A stretch of 64,000 nucleotides of DNA from Hybos culiciformis (GCA_964007475.1 OZ023273.1:83835712-83899711), one strand, 5' to 3'; counted from the stretch's first letter, positions 1 through 12,144 are shown. Numbers and translations are program-made. Notes: generated from the sequence alone by a model not told the origin.

Positions 1-600
1 TAAAAATCAAATATACATAAGGACCTCACCCCAAGAGAATTTGAAATTAAGTATTTAAAATTATTTTATGGTGAATCCCCTAAAGTCAATAGAATAAACA
101 ATTTCTAAAAATAAAAGCCAAATATTATGATTTCTCTGCATTATTGCAATGTGGTTTGGTAAGTAAATAGAGAACCGTACATTATACATTTATTTCAAAA
201 TTTCACATATTAATTCTCAAATACTTAAAATTTGGTTTCACCCGAATTTGAAGTGCAAGGTCGATTATTAGTTAAAATATTTTATTCACATTAACCTGTT
301 GTAATTATATTAAATATTTTTTGTTAATGAAAAATATGTAATATAGACAACCAAGAATATTAGTTTGTTTCTAAAAAAATTTTTTTAAACACAATAAGTA
401 ATTTTAGAATTTTGGTACCTAGTAGATGTATGTGGGTAACAAATTTATTAGTTTGATTTAGGACTTTTCGATGGAGTCTCACAACTAGTCAACTTCAAAC
501 GTGAAAACATTTTAATACAGAAGCACGTAAATCGATTACAATTTTCCACACACTAAGTAACAATGCAATAAACAAAAAAAAAACAACAAACTAAAAAAAA
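1..600. other. AT-rich non-coding stretch
   Basis: Only short ORFs, poly-A and poly-T runs. I see no gene, RNA or repeat signature here. It lies downstream of the minus-strand gene fragment and could hold its 3' untranslated region. Confidence 0.5.
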
Positions 601-1016
601 TTATTGCTTGCATATTTGCAAAAATTCATACCTTGGCTCATCTTCAGCAGATCTAGGACGTTGTACTAGTTTTTTTTTTGGCTGACTTAAAGAACTTTCG
701 CCTCCACTAGCAGTAGAAGTTGGTTTCGACGCTGATGTTCCACTAGTTCCTCTGTCACTATCTTTGTCCGATAAACTTTCTTTATCGCTGTCACTTTCTT
801 TTTCGCAATCACTAACAAACTGAAAAAAAAAAAATAAAAATAAAAAATTGCACAAACGTAAAAATGGCAGATATTCTCTCGTCATTAAAAAATCACAAAC
901 ATTTTTTTTTTATAATTTTCAATATTAAAATAAAATTATGATTAAAAATATAAATCTATTCTACTTTCTTCTTCTTGTTTAATATCCTCCTCAGCTTCAT
1001 TAGAAACAGCAGACAT
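601..1016 (-). CDS. Acidic/Ser-rich host gene fragment, probably two exons
   Basis: Two coding-looking blocks lie on the minus strand. The upstream block (965-1016) starts with ATG and encodes a short acidic peptide (MSAVSNEAEEDIKQEEE), ending at a GTAGAA donor-like site. The downstream block (601-819) follows a long pyrimidine tract ending in CAG and encodes an Asp/Ser/Glu-rich region, then a basic KKK patch, ending RYEFLQICKQ and a stop. The Ser/Asp/Glu composition and splice context look like a nuclear regulatory protein, but I do not recognise the family. The simple join of the two blocks is out of phase (52 nt in exon 1, phase 0 needed), so either an exon is missing, the donor differs, or they belong to different transcripts. 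Confidence 0.4.
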
Positions 1017-1169
1017 TTTTTATTTTAATTACGACTTTTTATTATTAAGAAAAAAAAATTTTTTTTTTTTTTTTTCATATACAAAATATGAGAATTTTTA
1101 ACACAAATAAAAAGAATAAACACCTATATCCGTTACAATAAGCTTTTAACAACTAAACTCAACGACAGA

Positions 1170-1692
1170 CAGGGCTGCCAGATGGAATGAATGAAATTTC
1201 CTCAAATTTTCAAGAAATTTCCCCAAAATAGACACTTTTTTAAAAAAATTCCTCAAATTTTTTTTTATATTTTTGTGTATTAAAATTTCTTTTTGCCATA
1301 AATTAGAAAAAAAAAAAAATTGTATAACGGTTTTACTCACTTCAGTTTTTCCCCCAAAAACAGCTTAATTTAGCAATATTCCCTCAAATTTTTAATGTGT
1401 TCAGATTTTATCAAAAAGTTTAGTTCCAACAATAGATTTTGAGCTCAACGTACGTAGAAGAATATGGTATAAATTTCTTAAAATCATTAGGGTGAAAAAA
1501 ATTTACGAGTCTGAAATTTTAAATATTATTGATTGCCAACGTCAGCACAATATTTCTGAATTTCTTCAAATTTTCCTCAGAAAAAAATATTTTCCTCAAA
1601 TTTTTCCCCACGTTTTTTTTTAACTTTTTTTTTTCCCCGAAATTAAAAATTTCCTCAGTTTGGGGAAAAAATTCCCCAATCTGGCAGCCCTG
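1170..1692. mobile_element. hAT-type MITE with CAGGGCTGCCAGAT termini
   Basis: The left end CAGGGCTGCCAGAT is matched by its reverse complement ATCTGGCAGCCCTG at the right end. The interior is made of inverted copies of a TTTCCTCAAATTTTT-like motif and has no coding capacity. CAGGG-type ends are common in hAT elements. An 8-bp target duplication is not clean (acgacaga versus tgaactga). Confidence 0.7.
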
Positions 1693-2913
1693 TGAACTGA
1701 GCAAGAGATCATTAAAAATAAAAGATGATGTTTATGTCTTCATGACTTTACTTTTATTTAATATGTACAATAAGACTCAACTAATAATACTACTCTATCT
1801 TAACAATCTTACAGCCTATTTATATATTCTTAAAACTTATTCAGCTAATATTTTGTAGCGAGAGAGTAGTGCTACATAGAAGCACCACATTATGTTCAAT
1901 TTTAGTTAATTTTAAACGTAATGTTTAAACGTGTTTTGAATTTATTTTTAATACTCAACATTGCCGAAAATCAGACTTCACATAAATATGATGAAACAAA
2001 TGGCATCAAAAATTTCAAAGTTTTATCAGAAATTCCTTATATTAAGTCATTGGAACCAAAAATATCTTAAATTTTTATGTTTAAATTCAAGTTTCAAATC
2101 ACCATTAGAAGAAATTTCTGATAACTAATCTCTTTCCACCTCTGAAAACGCATCTAAATTTTTATGAGAAAGAAAAATAAAAATGGGAATTTTTAGAAAG
2201 TTTAATTAAAAAAATTCATTAATTTTTAATATACGAACAATTAATAAATAAAATCAATTTATTTGTAATAGAAGAAAATATTGTACCACTGGCCTAAGCG
2301 TAATGTACCACTAGTGGTACGCGTACCACACTTTGGGAACCGTTGTCATAGAGTAATTTTACTTTTGTAGAAAAATTACTTCAATTTTAAAGTAAATAAA
2401 AATTGTGCTTCAATTCTAAGGTAAATTGACTATAAAAGCTGCGAAAATATGAATTGCTCCAAAACAAGGGTAATTTTGGTTTTGATATGTTTCATAAATT
2501 GAGTAATTTTAGTACAATTTCTAACTACACTCAATTCGCAGAAGAAAAAAAATTATGATTAGTCGTGTTCGTGTATTAAAAAAAACGCTTTCCTTAAGTC
2601 AAAATGTTTTTGTAATTTTTTTCTAAATTATTTATTCAATTATTAAATTGAAAATTAATTGAATTAAAAAAAAGTTTAAATGCAATGTTCGTGATTTTAT
2701 GGCGAAACACTTTCATCATCTACAGAGAACAGCGGAGCGACAAAATTGTTTTCAAATAATTAAAATAATTGGCTAAAAATTTAATTTCTATTAGATTAAA
2801 ATCAGAAATTATTTATTGAAAAAGATGCTAGATATTGTGCTACTTCGTTGACACCTGCACGTCTCATCACTAACCTAAAAATCGGAATAATTTTTTTAAT
2901 CGAAAATTCGATG
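1693..2913. other. Non-coding stretch containing a lone hAT-like end
   Basis: Mostly AT-rich, with no gene I can support. At 2285-2345 the minus strand reads like a hAT terminus (CAACGGTTCCCAAAG, then a GTACCACTAGTGGTAC palindrome), a pattern seen at the ends of many animal hAT MITEs. The matching other end is not visible. A minus-strand open stretch near 2802-2875 follows a pyrimidine-AG site and could be an exon, but it is too short to judge. Confidence 0.4.
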
Positions 2914-3303
2914 TAATACCTTGTTCGCACTTCAACATTTATCCGGATAAATAAGTGGAAATTTCCACTTTCTGAAACTACCGTTCGCATTTTAGAAGTG
3001 GAAAAAATTTGACGGTTCTAGAAAAAATATAAGTAAATTTATTTTTTTTGTTATGAATATTCAAAAATCTGAAGTTCATAAATAATTTTAGAATTAAATT
3101 TCACTTTTTTTTTGATATTTTGACACAAAATAAACGGTGCCAACCGTACCAAATATATCAAAAAGTAGCTAAAAGGAACTAGGTAAGTGGAAAAATAACT
3201 GGAAATTAAAATATCCGGAAAAAGTTTTTGTATGATAATATCCACAAAGTTTCCGGTAAAATCGAAATATCCGGAAAAATATTGAAGTGCGAACAAGGTA
3301 TTA
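2914..3303. mobile_element. 390-bp MITE, TA target, perfect 22-bp TIR
   Basis: The ends are perfect inverted repeats over 22 bp (2914-2935 and 3282-3303), with the core ACCTTGTTCGCACTTCAA. Both arms also carry TCCGGA motifs. The flanking TA fits a Tc1/mariner-type duplication. It lies just 61 bp upstream of the exon at 3365, so it probably sits in the preceding intron. Confidence 0.8.
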
Positions 3304-3364
3304 GTTAAACATATAACGAAACATGTACATATATAAATTAACATACAAAATATATATATTGCAG

Positions 3365-3562
3365 GTTGGAGTCACTCTAGAAAATATAGGAGAAAAGATA
3401 CCAGCAAATACACCTTGGTTTGCCATTTATAGTAAGTTCATAAATTTTATTTTCAAATATTTAATTAATTTCTAATTAAATATCTTTTTAGAACGTTCAT
3501 TCACTGACGAAACCAAAAAAATATACGATGATCAACAAAATCTTTTAATACAAATAAAATAA
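3365..3562 (+). CDS. Last two exons of an unidentified host gene
   Basis: A coding block at 3365-3431 follows an intron-like TATATTGCAG acceptor and encodes VGVTLENIGEKIPANTPWFA. It ends at a GTAAGT donor. A 60-nt intron (3432-3491, TTTTTAG acceptor) leads to 3492-3562, which continues in phase as RSFTDETKKIYDDQQNLL and ends at TAA (3560-3562). The phase agreement, consensus splice sites and ordinary amino-acid composition make this a convincing 3' end of a small protein. The upstream exons are not recognisable in this window. I do not recognise the family; the short C-terminus is compatible with a small mitochondrial or membrane-associated protein, but that is a guess. Confidence 0.6.
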
Positions 3563-3688
3563 ACAACTTAATAATTATCTAACATAAGGACGTAAAGTTG
3601 TAATCATTTGAAAAATAGAATGTTTTTATTTTGTATAATATGTGTGATATCTTAAATTCTTATATGTATATCACATAAATGTGAAATA

Positions 3689-5443
3689 CAGTGAAACCTG
3701 CCTAAGACGGAACCTCAACGGACCGGGAAATATTTCCGTCTTAGACAGGTTTCCGTCTTACACAGGGTTAATAAAAAATATTTTTTGATTCTTAATTTTT
3801 AATGTATGTATGTCTAACATGTATGTTATACATTTGGTTTATTAAACATTAGTTTGAAATAAAATAACAAAATTTGGCATAAAAATTCAAACTGTCATAT
3901 AACAAAAGATAAAATATGTATACCTTAAATTAATAAATTCAGGAACTTTTATAGGTACATACATATATACTACACATATTAACGGTAAAAATAAATATAC
4001 AAAAATAAATGTACTATATTATATTAAATAGTTTGGCATTACTGTTTGTTTAGTTTTTTTCTGAACAAAATGATAACAACAATATTTTAAATTCAATAGT
4101 TATAGTAGTTGCAACCATCTTCCGAACTCTCCTTTGAATAAAAAAACAGCTGCATTCATAGCTTGTTTATCAGTTATATTCTCATCTTGAACAGGGATGT
4201 CATATTTATAAAGTGATTCGGCGGGAAAAAATTATTAAGAACCTAATAAGCGAGTCACACTACAACTAAAAAGCCACTACTCATGACGGCTTTTTAAATG
4301 CGTTCACACTTGCACTTTTTGGTTTTTTCCTTTTTTTTTCGGGAATTTTTTTGTTTTTTTTTTTTCTTTTTTGACAAAAAATTGCCGCCAACTTCCTAAA
4401 AGTATGCAATTCGTCTATCTAGTTCTTAAGTGCCGTATACGCATTTTTCGTATTTTTGGGAAATTGAGTTTGAAGTTGTAAGACTCAAACAATTCGTTCC
4501 AATTTAGCATGTACGTCAAATAGGGGAAAAATATCTCGAGAACGGAAGGAGCTATTGAAATTTCGAGAAGAGCGTTCGAAAGATCGCCTTCGAGTTAGTA
4601 TGAAGCAATCCCTAACTGTAAAAGTACGGCACTTAAGAACTAGATAGACGAATTGTTAGTTTATTTTTTTCTCAGTGCTCATTTGTTATTTGATTCCTCA
4701 TTTTCTAGTGGCTTTTTGAAAAGCCACTAGCTATTTGTATGGATAAAGCCACAAACCAGCTTTTTTTAAAAAGCCATTAAAAAGCCGAAGTGTGACAGCC
4801 TTATAAAGTAAAATAAAATTTTCGTAACTCAAAATCTTTTTAAACTCTATAAACAATATAAACAAGTTTAAACCCTATACACATTATAAACAAGTTTAAA
4901 CACTATAAACAATATAAAAAAGTTCAAACCCTATAAACATAAATGCGAATTCGGTTCAAGCGTACCAAAAGTTGATGGGGGCGTTTTGCCATAAAATAAA
5001 AATTAACGAATTAAGTGCTGGCGGGAATTTAGAAGCGTAAGCGGGAAGCGGGAATAATGTAGTCCAAGCGGGAGGTTCCCGCCGATGGCGGGAGGTATGA
5101 CACCCCTGATCTTGAAAATCATAATTTAGATCAACATTTGTTTAAAATGATAATAATATACCCAGCAGAAAATTACATATCATATACATATGATTAATAT
5201 TTTCCCAGCAAATGGGAAATGATATACCCAGTAAAGAATGATGGAAAAAAACAGTGATTCATTTTTCCGTTTTATACAGGTTTACTAATAGTAAATACGG
5301 CATAAAATCTGTCATTTTCCGTCTTAAGGTATTTTCCGTCTTACACGGGTTGATTTGAATGGAAAAATCAACAATCACAAAAAAAGTTCCGTTTAATGCA
5401 GGTTTCCGTCTTACACAGTTTCCGTCTTAGACAGGTTTCACTG
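3689..5443. mobile_element. pogo/Tigger-like non-autonomous element, TA target
   Basis: The left end CAGTGAAACCTGCCTAAGAC and the right end GTCTTAGACAGGTTTCACTG are inverted repeats, each flanked by TA (3687-3688, 5444-5445). Further subterminal copies of a TTCCGTCTTACACAGG motif occur inside both ends. CAGTGAAACC-type ends are typical of pogo/Tigger elements. There is no transposase ORF. Other repeats are nested inside (see 4407-4655). Confidence 0.8.
4407..4655. mobile_element. 249-bp MITE nested in the pogo-like element
   Basis: Perfect 31-bp terminal inverted repeats occupy 4407-4437 and 4625-4655 (outer part CAATTCGTCTATCTAGTTCT). No coding capacity. It sits inside a second, weaker inverted pair (around 4249 and 4795, sharing GTCACACT and AAAAGCC), suggesting nested insertions within the larger element. 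Confidence 0.75.
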
Positions 5444-5861
5444 TACATATAAATGTGAAATACATATATGAATTTAAATATTTATTTTTCACTAATAAAA
5501 AACCACAAAATAACATAACTCCAAAAATGAAGTAATGTAGTTTAAAATTAATATATTTAAACAGGAAATTTAAACTTGGTTGTTCAAAATTAATATCCAG
5601 AAAATTCAATTTTACTCTATTTAAAGTATATAAATTACTTGGTTTTTCGATCAAAATCATTTAATATTAATCTATTTATGAAGTAAATAATGCTTCTTTT
5701 TTAAAGTAAAACTCCTATGAAAAATTTACTAGTAATTTTACTACTCTGGAAATAGGAAACAGAATAACCTACTTTAATAGTAGTAAAAAATATTTACAGT
5801 GTGACCATTATATTTTTTATCATTCTAAACAGAAACTTATAATGACACCTTATAACACGTT
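5444..5861. other. AT-rich non-coding stretch
   Basis: No gene, RNA or clear repeat is visible. It contains a low-complexity AGTAAAACTACT-like region near 5700-5790. Confidence 0.4.
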
Positions 5862-6560
5862 GTGACATGTCGCGGCATGTTTCAACAGTTTGCAAGTACG
5901 TTACCGAGCTTATTTTTTAGATGTGTAGAACGGGCTGTGAAAGAAACACTAGTTTTTATATTACTTAATTTCTGCAAGCATCATATTAATACAACATTTT
6001 TCACCGTGGTGCTTGCTTTAACCATCGAGACGTATTCTGCTACATTTGTGGAGATTATAATGTGGAGAAGCAAGGCAAAATATTACCGATTTTGTAAAAC
6101 AAACACATCTTACATATTCCGTTTCCCAATTGGGAAGCAAGACAAACTTTGGGTTCCCCATAACGATTGTAAAACCGGTGTAGAGTTTCTACGGTAAAGG
6201 ACAATAGGAGAGAGACATAGCTGAAATTTTGATGTCCCTATGGTGCGGACTGGATTGTTATTGTTGTGTTGTGATTGTGAAAGGCTTTAATAGCTAATAC
6301 AAGAATCATATTTGGAAATATCCTAATTTGGAGTCAGCCAGGCCACCTTTACCACACAGGAAAACATTTCTATACCAGTTTTTACTTCGCAGTCCGAACT
6401 TCCATTGTGAGACGTTGAAGTACTATCGAACTCACAGCCTTTTGCACACAGTGTTCTAGTGAAAGTGAATTTGATAGGAACTTATCAACTCCACAACAGT
6501 TTTCTCAAGACGAGCTGAATGATTTTGTCTGTTTTATTTTCTATAATTTGAGATTTATTT
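5862..6560 (+). pseudogene. Decayed copy of a multi-copy animal gene of unknown function
   Basis: The open part (5862-6197) contains a motif Y-x-F-R-FPIGKQDKLWVPHNDCKTGVEF, which I associate from memory with a large, transposon-spread animal protein family of unknown function (QDK-x-W-x-PH-x-x-C-K-T-C-V-E). Downstream, in other frames, remain DVPMV (about 6225) and FSQDELNDFVCF (about 6500-6540), which occur in that order in that family. Stops and frame changes separate the blocks, so this is a relic. A second, shorter relic of the same motif is at 7431-7560. No splice or promoter signal is visible. Confidence 0.55.
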
Positions 6561-6731
6561 AATACATTTTCAATTTTGGGACTCCTTGTTTCTTTCTTTG
6601 GCATTTTCTAAAAGGGAGATTATCTCGAAAACTAAAGCCAATCTAATAAAACTGATATCAAATTCGGAATCAACTGCTCGAAGTAACTCTAAAATCAACC
6701 TAATACTAATGACAATAAAATCATTGTTGAC

Positions 6732-7955
6732 CAGTGTTGCTATATCGAAATATTGTTCTTTAGACTTTAAAGTTTAGTTTTGAAAAGGGTTGAAAAAAAT
6801 TGGTTTTATCATTTTGAAATATCTAATAAACAAAATTCTTCAAATTTTTATTAACTACAAACTTTGGTGTATAAAATATCTTGAAAATTGCCAAAAAAAT
6901 TCTTGAAATCAAGGTTTAAAAAAAAAATCCGGTAAGTTTTTAAAATCTTGATTTCAAGATTTCCAACCAAAAAAATCTTGATTTTTAATTTTTTTTTATT
7001 TAAAACAATAATTGAGCACAAAGTTAAATCACATTTTCAGTTGCATTTTAAATATACATAAATATTTCATTTTAAACCTAATTAAAAATAATAAACTTGT
7101 ACTTAAAAAGAATTAAGTTTAACATTTCATTCTTGAAATATTTTAAAAACCATATCGTAACAATTTACATGACTAATTTTCAAATAATCTTTAAAGTAAA
7201 TTATGGCACTTAGTGTATCATTATTTATTAATTGTTATTAATTATTGTAAAAATTCTTTTTACATTTGCTGTTGGTACTGGAATAGTTAAAATAGCCCAA
7301 AGAAACTCTTTTAAAATAGGGAAGCAAAGTGATTGATCACTTCGTTTTAGATTTAAAATATTTCTGCAAAACTCTTAAACATTAGTCTGCGGTGTGAGAA
7401 CATAATTTTTAAAATTTACTTGAGAAGCAAAGGCAAAAAATTATTGATTTTGTAAAACAAACACATCTCACTTATTCTGTTTCCCAATTGGAAGCAAGCC
7501 AAACCTTGGGTTCCCCATAACGTTTGTAAAACCTGTGTGGAATGTTGCAAATTCGAATGTTTAATGAAGAGAAAAATTTAGACAACTTTGCTGAAGATAA
7601 CATTTTTGTTTCAAGATTTTGAAGATATTGTTTTTACGCATTCGAAAACTTCATTTTTGAAATTAAATATTTTAAGTATTTGGTTATTTGGTTACATAAA
7701 ACAATATAGAACCTTATATAATGAATGGTCTTTGAATTTTTCCATTGTCTCAAATATTCTTTAAAATTAGAATTTTTAAATTTTTTTATGAAAATTGAAA
7801 ATAAAAATCTTGATTTGCTTTTAAACCTTGAATTCCAAGGTTTTTTATAAGAGAATTGAAAAATAGTTCATAAATCTTGATTTTAAGATTTTTGTTAAAA
7901 ATAGGGGCAAAAAAATCTTCAAAATCAAGAAAAATCTTGACTTTTAGCATCACTG
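6732..7955. mobile_element. Possible hAT-like element with CAGTG-TGCTA ends
   Basis: CAGTGTTGCTA at 6732 is mirrored by TAGCATCACTG at 7945-7955 (10 of 11 positions). Copies of an AAATCTTGATTTCAAG motif recur in opposite orientations just inside both ends. No target duplication is evident and the interior contains the second QDK-W-PH gene relic. Confidence 0.4.
7431..7560 (+). pseudogene. Second relic of the QDK-W-PH gene family
   Basis: The DNA from GCAAAGGCAAAAAATTAT through CCCCATAACGTTTGTAAAAC repeats 6070-6180 with substitutions and small indels. It is too short and too shifted in frame to encode anything. Confidence 0.6.
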
Positions 7956-8605
7956 GTTCCATATGAGAAAATTTTCGCGTCATAATTGAATTTCGAATTT
8001 TTTAAATCTAGTATTCTGTGTTTGAATTTAGTTTTACTTGATATTCAAAACTCATTGTAGTAGTGTTTAGTAATTTTAGTAGTATTCTTTTTAAGAGATT
8101 TTATAATTTGCACACTGTTATTTTCATATTTTGGTAACAAAAAGCAAACAAAAAGGCAATGTTGCCCATCGATAAATGGATAAATCGATAAATGGACATA
8201 TTCAAATTTTTCGAGACCTTTTATTTAAAACCAAGACCAGTGAAATCTGATCTGTATTAAGCTGGGAAATGGGAGCAAAAAATGACTGTTTTTGGCACTT
8301 TAAGTGGCTGTAGCTCCGGAACGAGACCGAATTTCGGGAAACAAAAATTTCACCGTACTCATAGTTTTTAAGCTACTTTCGATTGGGTTGAAAGAAAACC
8401 ACATTTGAAGACCTCTCCGTGATTTTACTGAAATCCTACGTGAAACTGATCTATATATGAACACACGATTATGTAAAAACAAAAAAAAAATTTTTATTAT
8501 CCCAAAAAAAACTTTAATTTTTGATTAAAATTCGCCCCGCCCTTCCGCCATCTCGTCCAACAATTTTGTTATTTTTTTTATAAAATTTAAATTCCTTAAC
8601 CTGTG
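7956..8605. other. Non-coding stretch
   Basis: No gene is supported. A less AT-rich patch at 8295-8450 (GTAGCTCCGGAACGAGACCG) looks like part of a dispersed repeat, but I cannot name it. Confidence 0.35.
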
Positions 8606-9020
8606 GATTATACTAGACAGTAAAACTGTCTTGACGAAGACAGTGTTTATGAGTGTTGGTGAATTTTCATTACTTTATTTATTTTAAATTCACTGTCTTC
8701 TCTGCTGTCCGGATTTAAATCTGAACAACAGAGAAGAAAGACAGTAAAAAAGACAGTACAGTTAGCAAAAAATTAAAAAGCAAAAAAAATGTGTGAATTC
8801 TAAAGAAAACAATTAAATAAATCCCGTAATTTTATTTTGTTTACTGTACATAATAAAAAAAAGTGACAATTATGAAAAATAATAAATTTTCTGATAAAAA
8901 AAAATCTGGACAATAACAAAGACACCCAACGGACAGTGGTCCGGTTTTTTTCCTTAGAAACACATATAAAAAACTAATACAACGATACACTGTCCGGACA
9001 GTTTACTGTCTAATATAATC
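8606..9020. mobile_element. 415-bp MITE with GATTATA-TAGACAGTAAA termini
   Basis: The left end GATTATACTAGACAGTAAA is mirrored at the right end by TTTACTGTCTAATATAATC, with one mismatch. GACAGT/ACTGTC motifs recur several times just inside both ends. No coding capacity. Confidence 0.75.
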
Positions 9021-9084
9021 TGGCTGGGGGTTAGAATTTTTTTTTTCTAATAGAAAAATTCGAATTTTCTAAGGTAACTTGATT

Positions 9085-9560
9085 TTTTTTTTCTGTTTTG
9101 TTAGGAAATTGTTGTTGTAAAAAGTTCATGATTTACGAACGATAATATAATATAGAATATGGGCTTACGCAAACAGTTAACAATGATGAACAACGTTCAT
9201 TATGCGTTATGTGTTTAAAAAGTTAGCTAAATTGAAGAGGCATTTAGAAACGAAATAGTTAGTTAATTGATAAGAATGAATTTTTATTTAAAATTCGTGA
9301 CAGAAATATGCAAAGCCAGAAAACCTTTATGGTAAAACATACAACAGTGCCATAAAAAGCTTTAAAAGCATCATTAGAAATTTCATATTTGATAGGACAA
9401 AGCATGAAGCCACACATCATTGGAGAAGCTCTTATTTTCCCTGCTAAAGGTGTCAATTAGGTATTAATGATATAAAAAGTATTCCTCTATCGAGAGACAC
9501 AGTTTCACGACGTACAACAACCATCGTGGAGAATGTAAAATTAAATTTGTTGAACCGTTT
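9085..9560 (+). pseudogene. Decayed BED-finger hAT (ZBED5/SCAND3-like) transposase
   Basis: Three plus-strand blocks appear in order, in different frames. A zinc-finger-like block near 9160-9255 reads CVMCLK...LAKLKRHLETK, fitting a BED finger. A second block at 9350-9458 reads LEISYLIGQSMKPHIIGEAL. A third at 9470-9550 reads DIKSIPLSRDTVSRR and TIVENVKLNLLNR. These are the characteristic segments of the N-terminal half of hAT transposases related to animal ZBED5/SCAND3/FAM200 proteins. The frame changes and a stop (TAG near 9458) show it is dead. The catalytic and dimerisation domains are absent. Confidence 0.65.
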
Positions 9561-10823
9561 GTATAAAATTCGATATTTAATTAATTGATTTTTAAAATTT
9601 GGGAAAAGGTATTATTCCATCCTTCACAAAATACATACTCATGTACTGAGTTTCAACTTCCTGTTATATAACTTTTTTTTTGTTATTTTAGGGCAAAAAA
9701 ATTTTAGTATTGACTATTTTGACTCTTGTGGAAGTTTACTTATGGATATAAAATTTTTATTTACAATAAATTTGTATGAAAAATAGTGTGAAAAGAATTT
9801 TATTTTATTTTTAAAAATGAATAATAAATTAAAAAGAATGAATAACTATCAAAATCACTTATGCCAAGTACTTCAGTGCCAGAATTATTTAAATCAAAGC
9901 AATGTAAATACCTAGCAATGTACCTATGAAAATCAAATGTCAAAAACAAAATTTCCAAATTTTTTTATAAGGGATCCTTGTAAAAGTATCATAATTTAAA
10001 TTCAATTGAAGCATTGACAATTTATTATTTTATTCTAAATTTGAATTGATTTAAATTAAAAGTTTGTATAAGAGGTTCCTTGGTTCCTATAAAAATAAGT
10101 ATTGATGTAAAATAATGTGCACAATGTTTCAATTTTTCTCATATAAAATTATAAATTAAAAAATTGGAACAAACGTAAATATTTCAGTCTTGGGTTTTGT
10201 GTCACAACCCCTTACACAACATTTCCTTACCATATTTTCTGCATGTTATATAAAAAATTAAACAAATAATTTTAAAATTAAAAATATTTTCCTTTCAATA
10301 CAGCAGTTTACTACTTAAATAATAAATAATTGATGAATTATTTTTGATTCTGAATAAAATCAAAAAATTATCAATTTTTTAAATATGATTCTGCATTCTG
10401 AAATCGAAATTAGTTTCATTAAAGCAATAAATTTTAAGTGACTTACCTTTTCAAAATGAAAGTTTCTTTTTAATACTAAAAAATCAAGTTTATTTGCGTA
10501 AACCTCTATTTATTTTTTACATTTTTCATATATTTTACACAAAAAAAAAATTTTTACAGGTACTTTATCACACATAAACATTTTTGAATAGCATTGCTAG
10601 GTATTTACATTGCTTTGTTTAAATAAAAATATTTTTTTACATTTTCTACCATCGAAAGTTTTAAAAAATTCAAAATCTAAAGAGATCGGCAGCAATATTG
10701 AAAATTGAAAAAAAGGGTCCCAAATAAAAATATGCAATGATTGATAAGGGCGTTGGAAAAAATAAAACGGTAAACCTTTGTATTAATGCCTTTCCAACAT
10801 TGAATTTACCAAAATCATCAATT
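9561..10823. other. AT-rich non-coding stretch
   Basis: No gene or RNA is supported. AAATACCTAGCAATGTACCTA-like words occur at 9908 and, in inverted orientation, at 10595-10612 (GCTAGGTATTTACATTGC). This suggests another degraded inverted-repeat element of about 0.7 kb. Confidence 0.4.
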
Positions 10824-10999
10824 AAGCTTGATTTACACAATGGCTAAAAATGGTAAAAAAAAAAGATCCCAAAATAAAACAGGACAGAAGATACAAAAAC
10901 TAATGTGTTAGAACAGTACGAACAGAGTTATCTTTTTTTTTTTTTTGTGTCTTTTTTTGTAATCTTTTTTTATAGCAAAAAAAAAAAGATGAACTAGTT

Positions 11000-11229
11000 T
11001 ATAGCTTGTATTGAAAGACTATATTTAAATTATTTAAAATATTCTTTATTATGTGAAGCTATAAGCTTCTGAATATAATCTGAATTTTAATAATAAAATT
11101 CCCTTCTATTTATACTACAAAATTTACAACTAAAATCATACTTGATATAAAATATTAAAAAAAAATATTTGATAAATGTATTTGAATATTTTCTAACAAG
11201 TAGATTCCAAAAGTATATTCTGTCGCTAC
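11000..11229 (-). repeat. 3' LTR of the gypsy element
   Basis: 230 bp, plus-strand start TATAGCTTGTATTGAAAG and end TCTGTCGCTAC. It differs from the other LTR by roughly one substitution and a few small indels. The polypurine tract lies immediately beyond its inner edge. Confidence 0.92.
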
Positions 11230-11253
11230 AGTACTCCCCCTTCAGATTTATCG

Positions 11254-12144
11254 TTAATATCTCAGTCGACCAGGTTTCTTGACTTCACGACCAAATCTTG
11301 TTTTTTTAATTAAACCATCTGTTTCCGTTTTTTCTTTAAAAGAATCATTATCACTACTAAACACTTCTTCTTTCACTTGAACTTGAAAACATGGCTTGAG
11401 ACGATCGATAGAAATAAATTTTTCTTTCCCTTTGATATAAATTTTAAAAAATTTTTCATTACGTGACAGGACTGGATATGGACCCTCATATGGTGCTTGC
11501 AAAGGACTTCTAACGCCATCTTTTCTTACAAAAACATGAGAGCATGTATTAAGTTGTTTGTGAACAAAAAATTTTCCTTTGATGTGCATAGAAGGAGAAA
11601 CCGGCTTAAGTTTATTCATAATGTCTCGCAGTCTTTCTGCAAACTCTGTTGAGTCTTCATGAAAAGTTTTATCAGATGCTACACTACCAAAAAAATCACC
11701 ATGCAACTGTAAATTCGTCCCATATACCAATTCTGCTGCGGAAACTTTGCTGTCCTCTTGAATAGCAGATCTTAGACCTAAAAGCACTATAGGGAGAACT
11801 TCGACCCATCTTTGTGTTTGATAACATTTAATCGCTGCTTTAAGAGATCGGTGCCACCTTTCTATCATTCCATTCGCCTGAGGATGATATGCAGTGGTGC
11901 GAATATGTTTGACGCCTAACAGTTTGGATATTTCTGTAAAAAGAGCAGATTCAAATTGTTTGCCCTGATCAGTAGTAATTTTTTCTGGAACTCCAAATCT
12001 AACTATCCAATTTGATACTAATGCTCTGGCTACAGTCTCAGCTGTTATGTCTTCAATCGGAATAGCTTCTGGCCACCTAGTGAATCTGTCAATACAGGTT
12101 AAACAATACCTAAATCCTAGAGATGATGGCAAATCAATATTCAC
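11254..12144 (-). pseudogene. Gypsy integrase catalytic core and C-terminus
   Basis: This open frame carries the DDE catalytic triad of a retroviral-type integrase: Asp in [16 protein letters not shown], Asp in TTDQGKQF and Glu in [12 protein letters not shown]. Integrase inserts the reverse-transcribed DNA into chromosomes. After the core come a GPF-like spacer and a C-terminal part with [10 protein letters not shown], typical of gypsy integrases. The zinc-finger part of the same protein lies in the preceding frame (12141-13064), separated by a frame change near 12195, so the integrase is not continuous. The frame stays open upstream of its first ATG, supporting a frame change rather than a true start there. 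Confidence 0.88.

Noticed and set aside
1529..1858. 109-aa plus-strand ORF rich in Phe, Leu and Lys
   Set aside because: It starts in the arms of the hAT-type MITE and continues into AT-rich DNA; no conserved motif.
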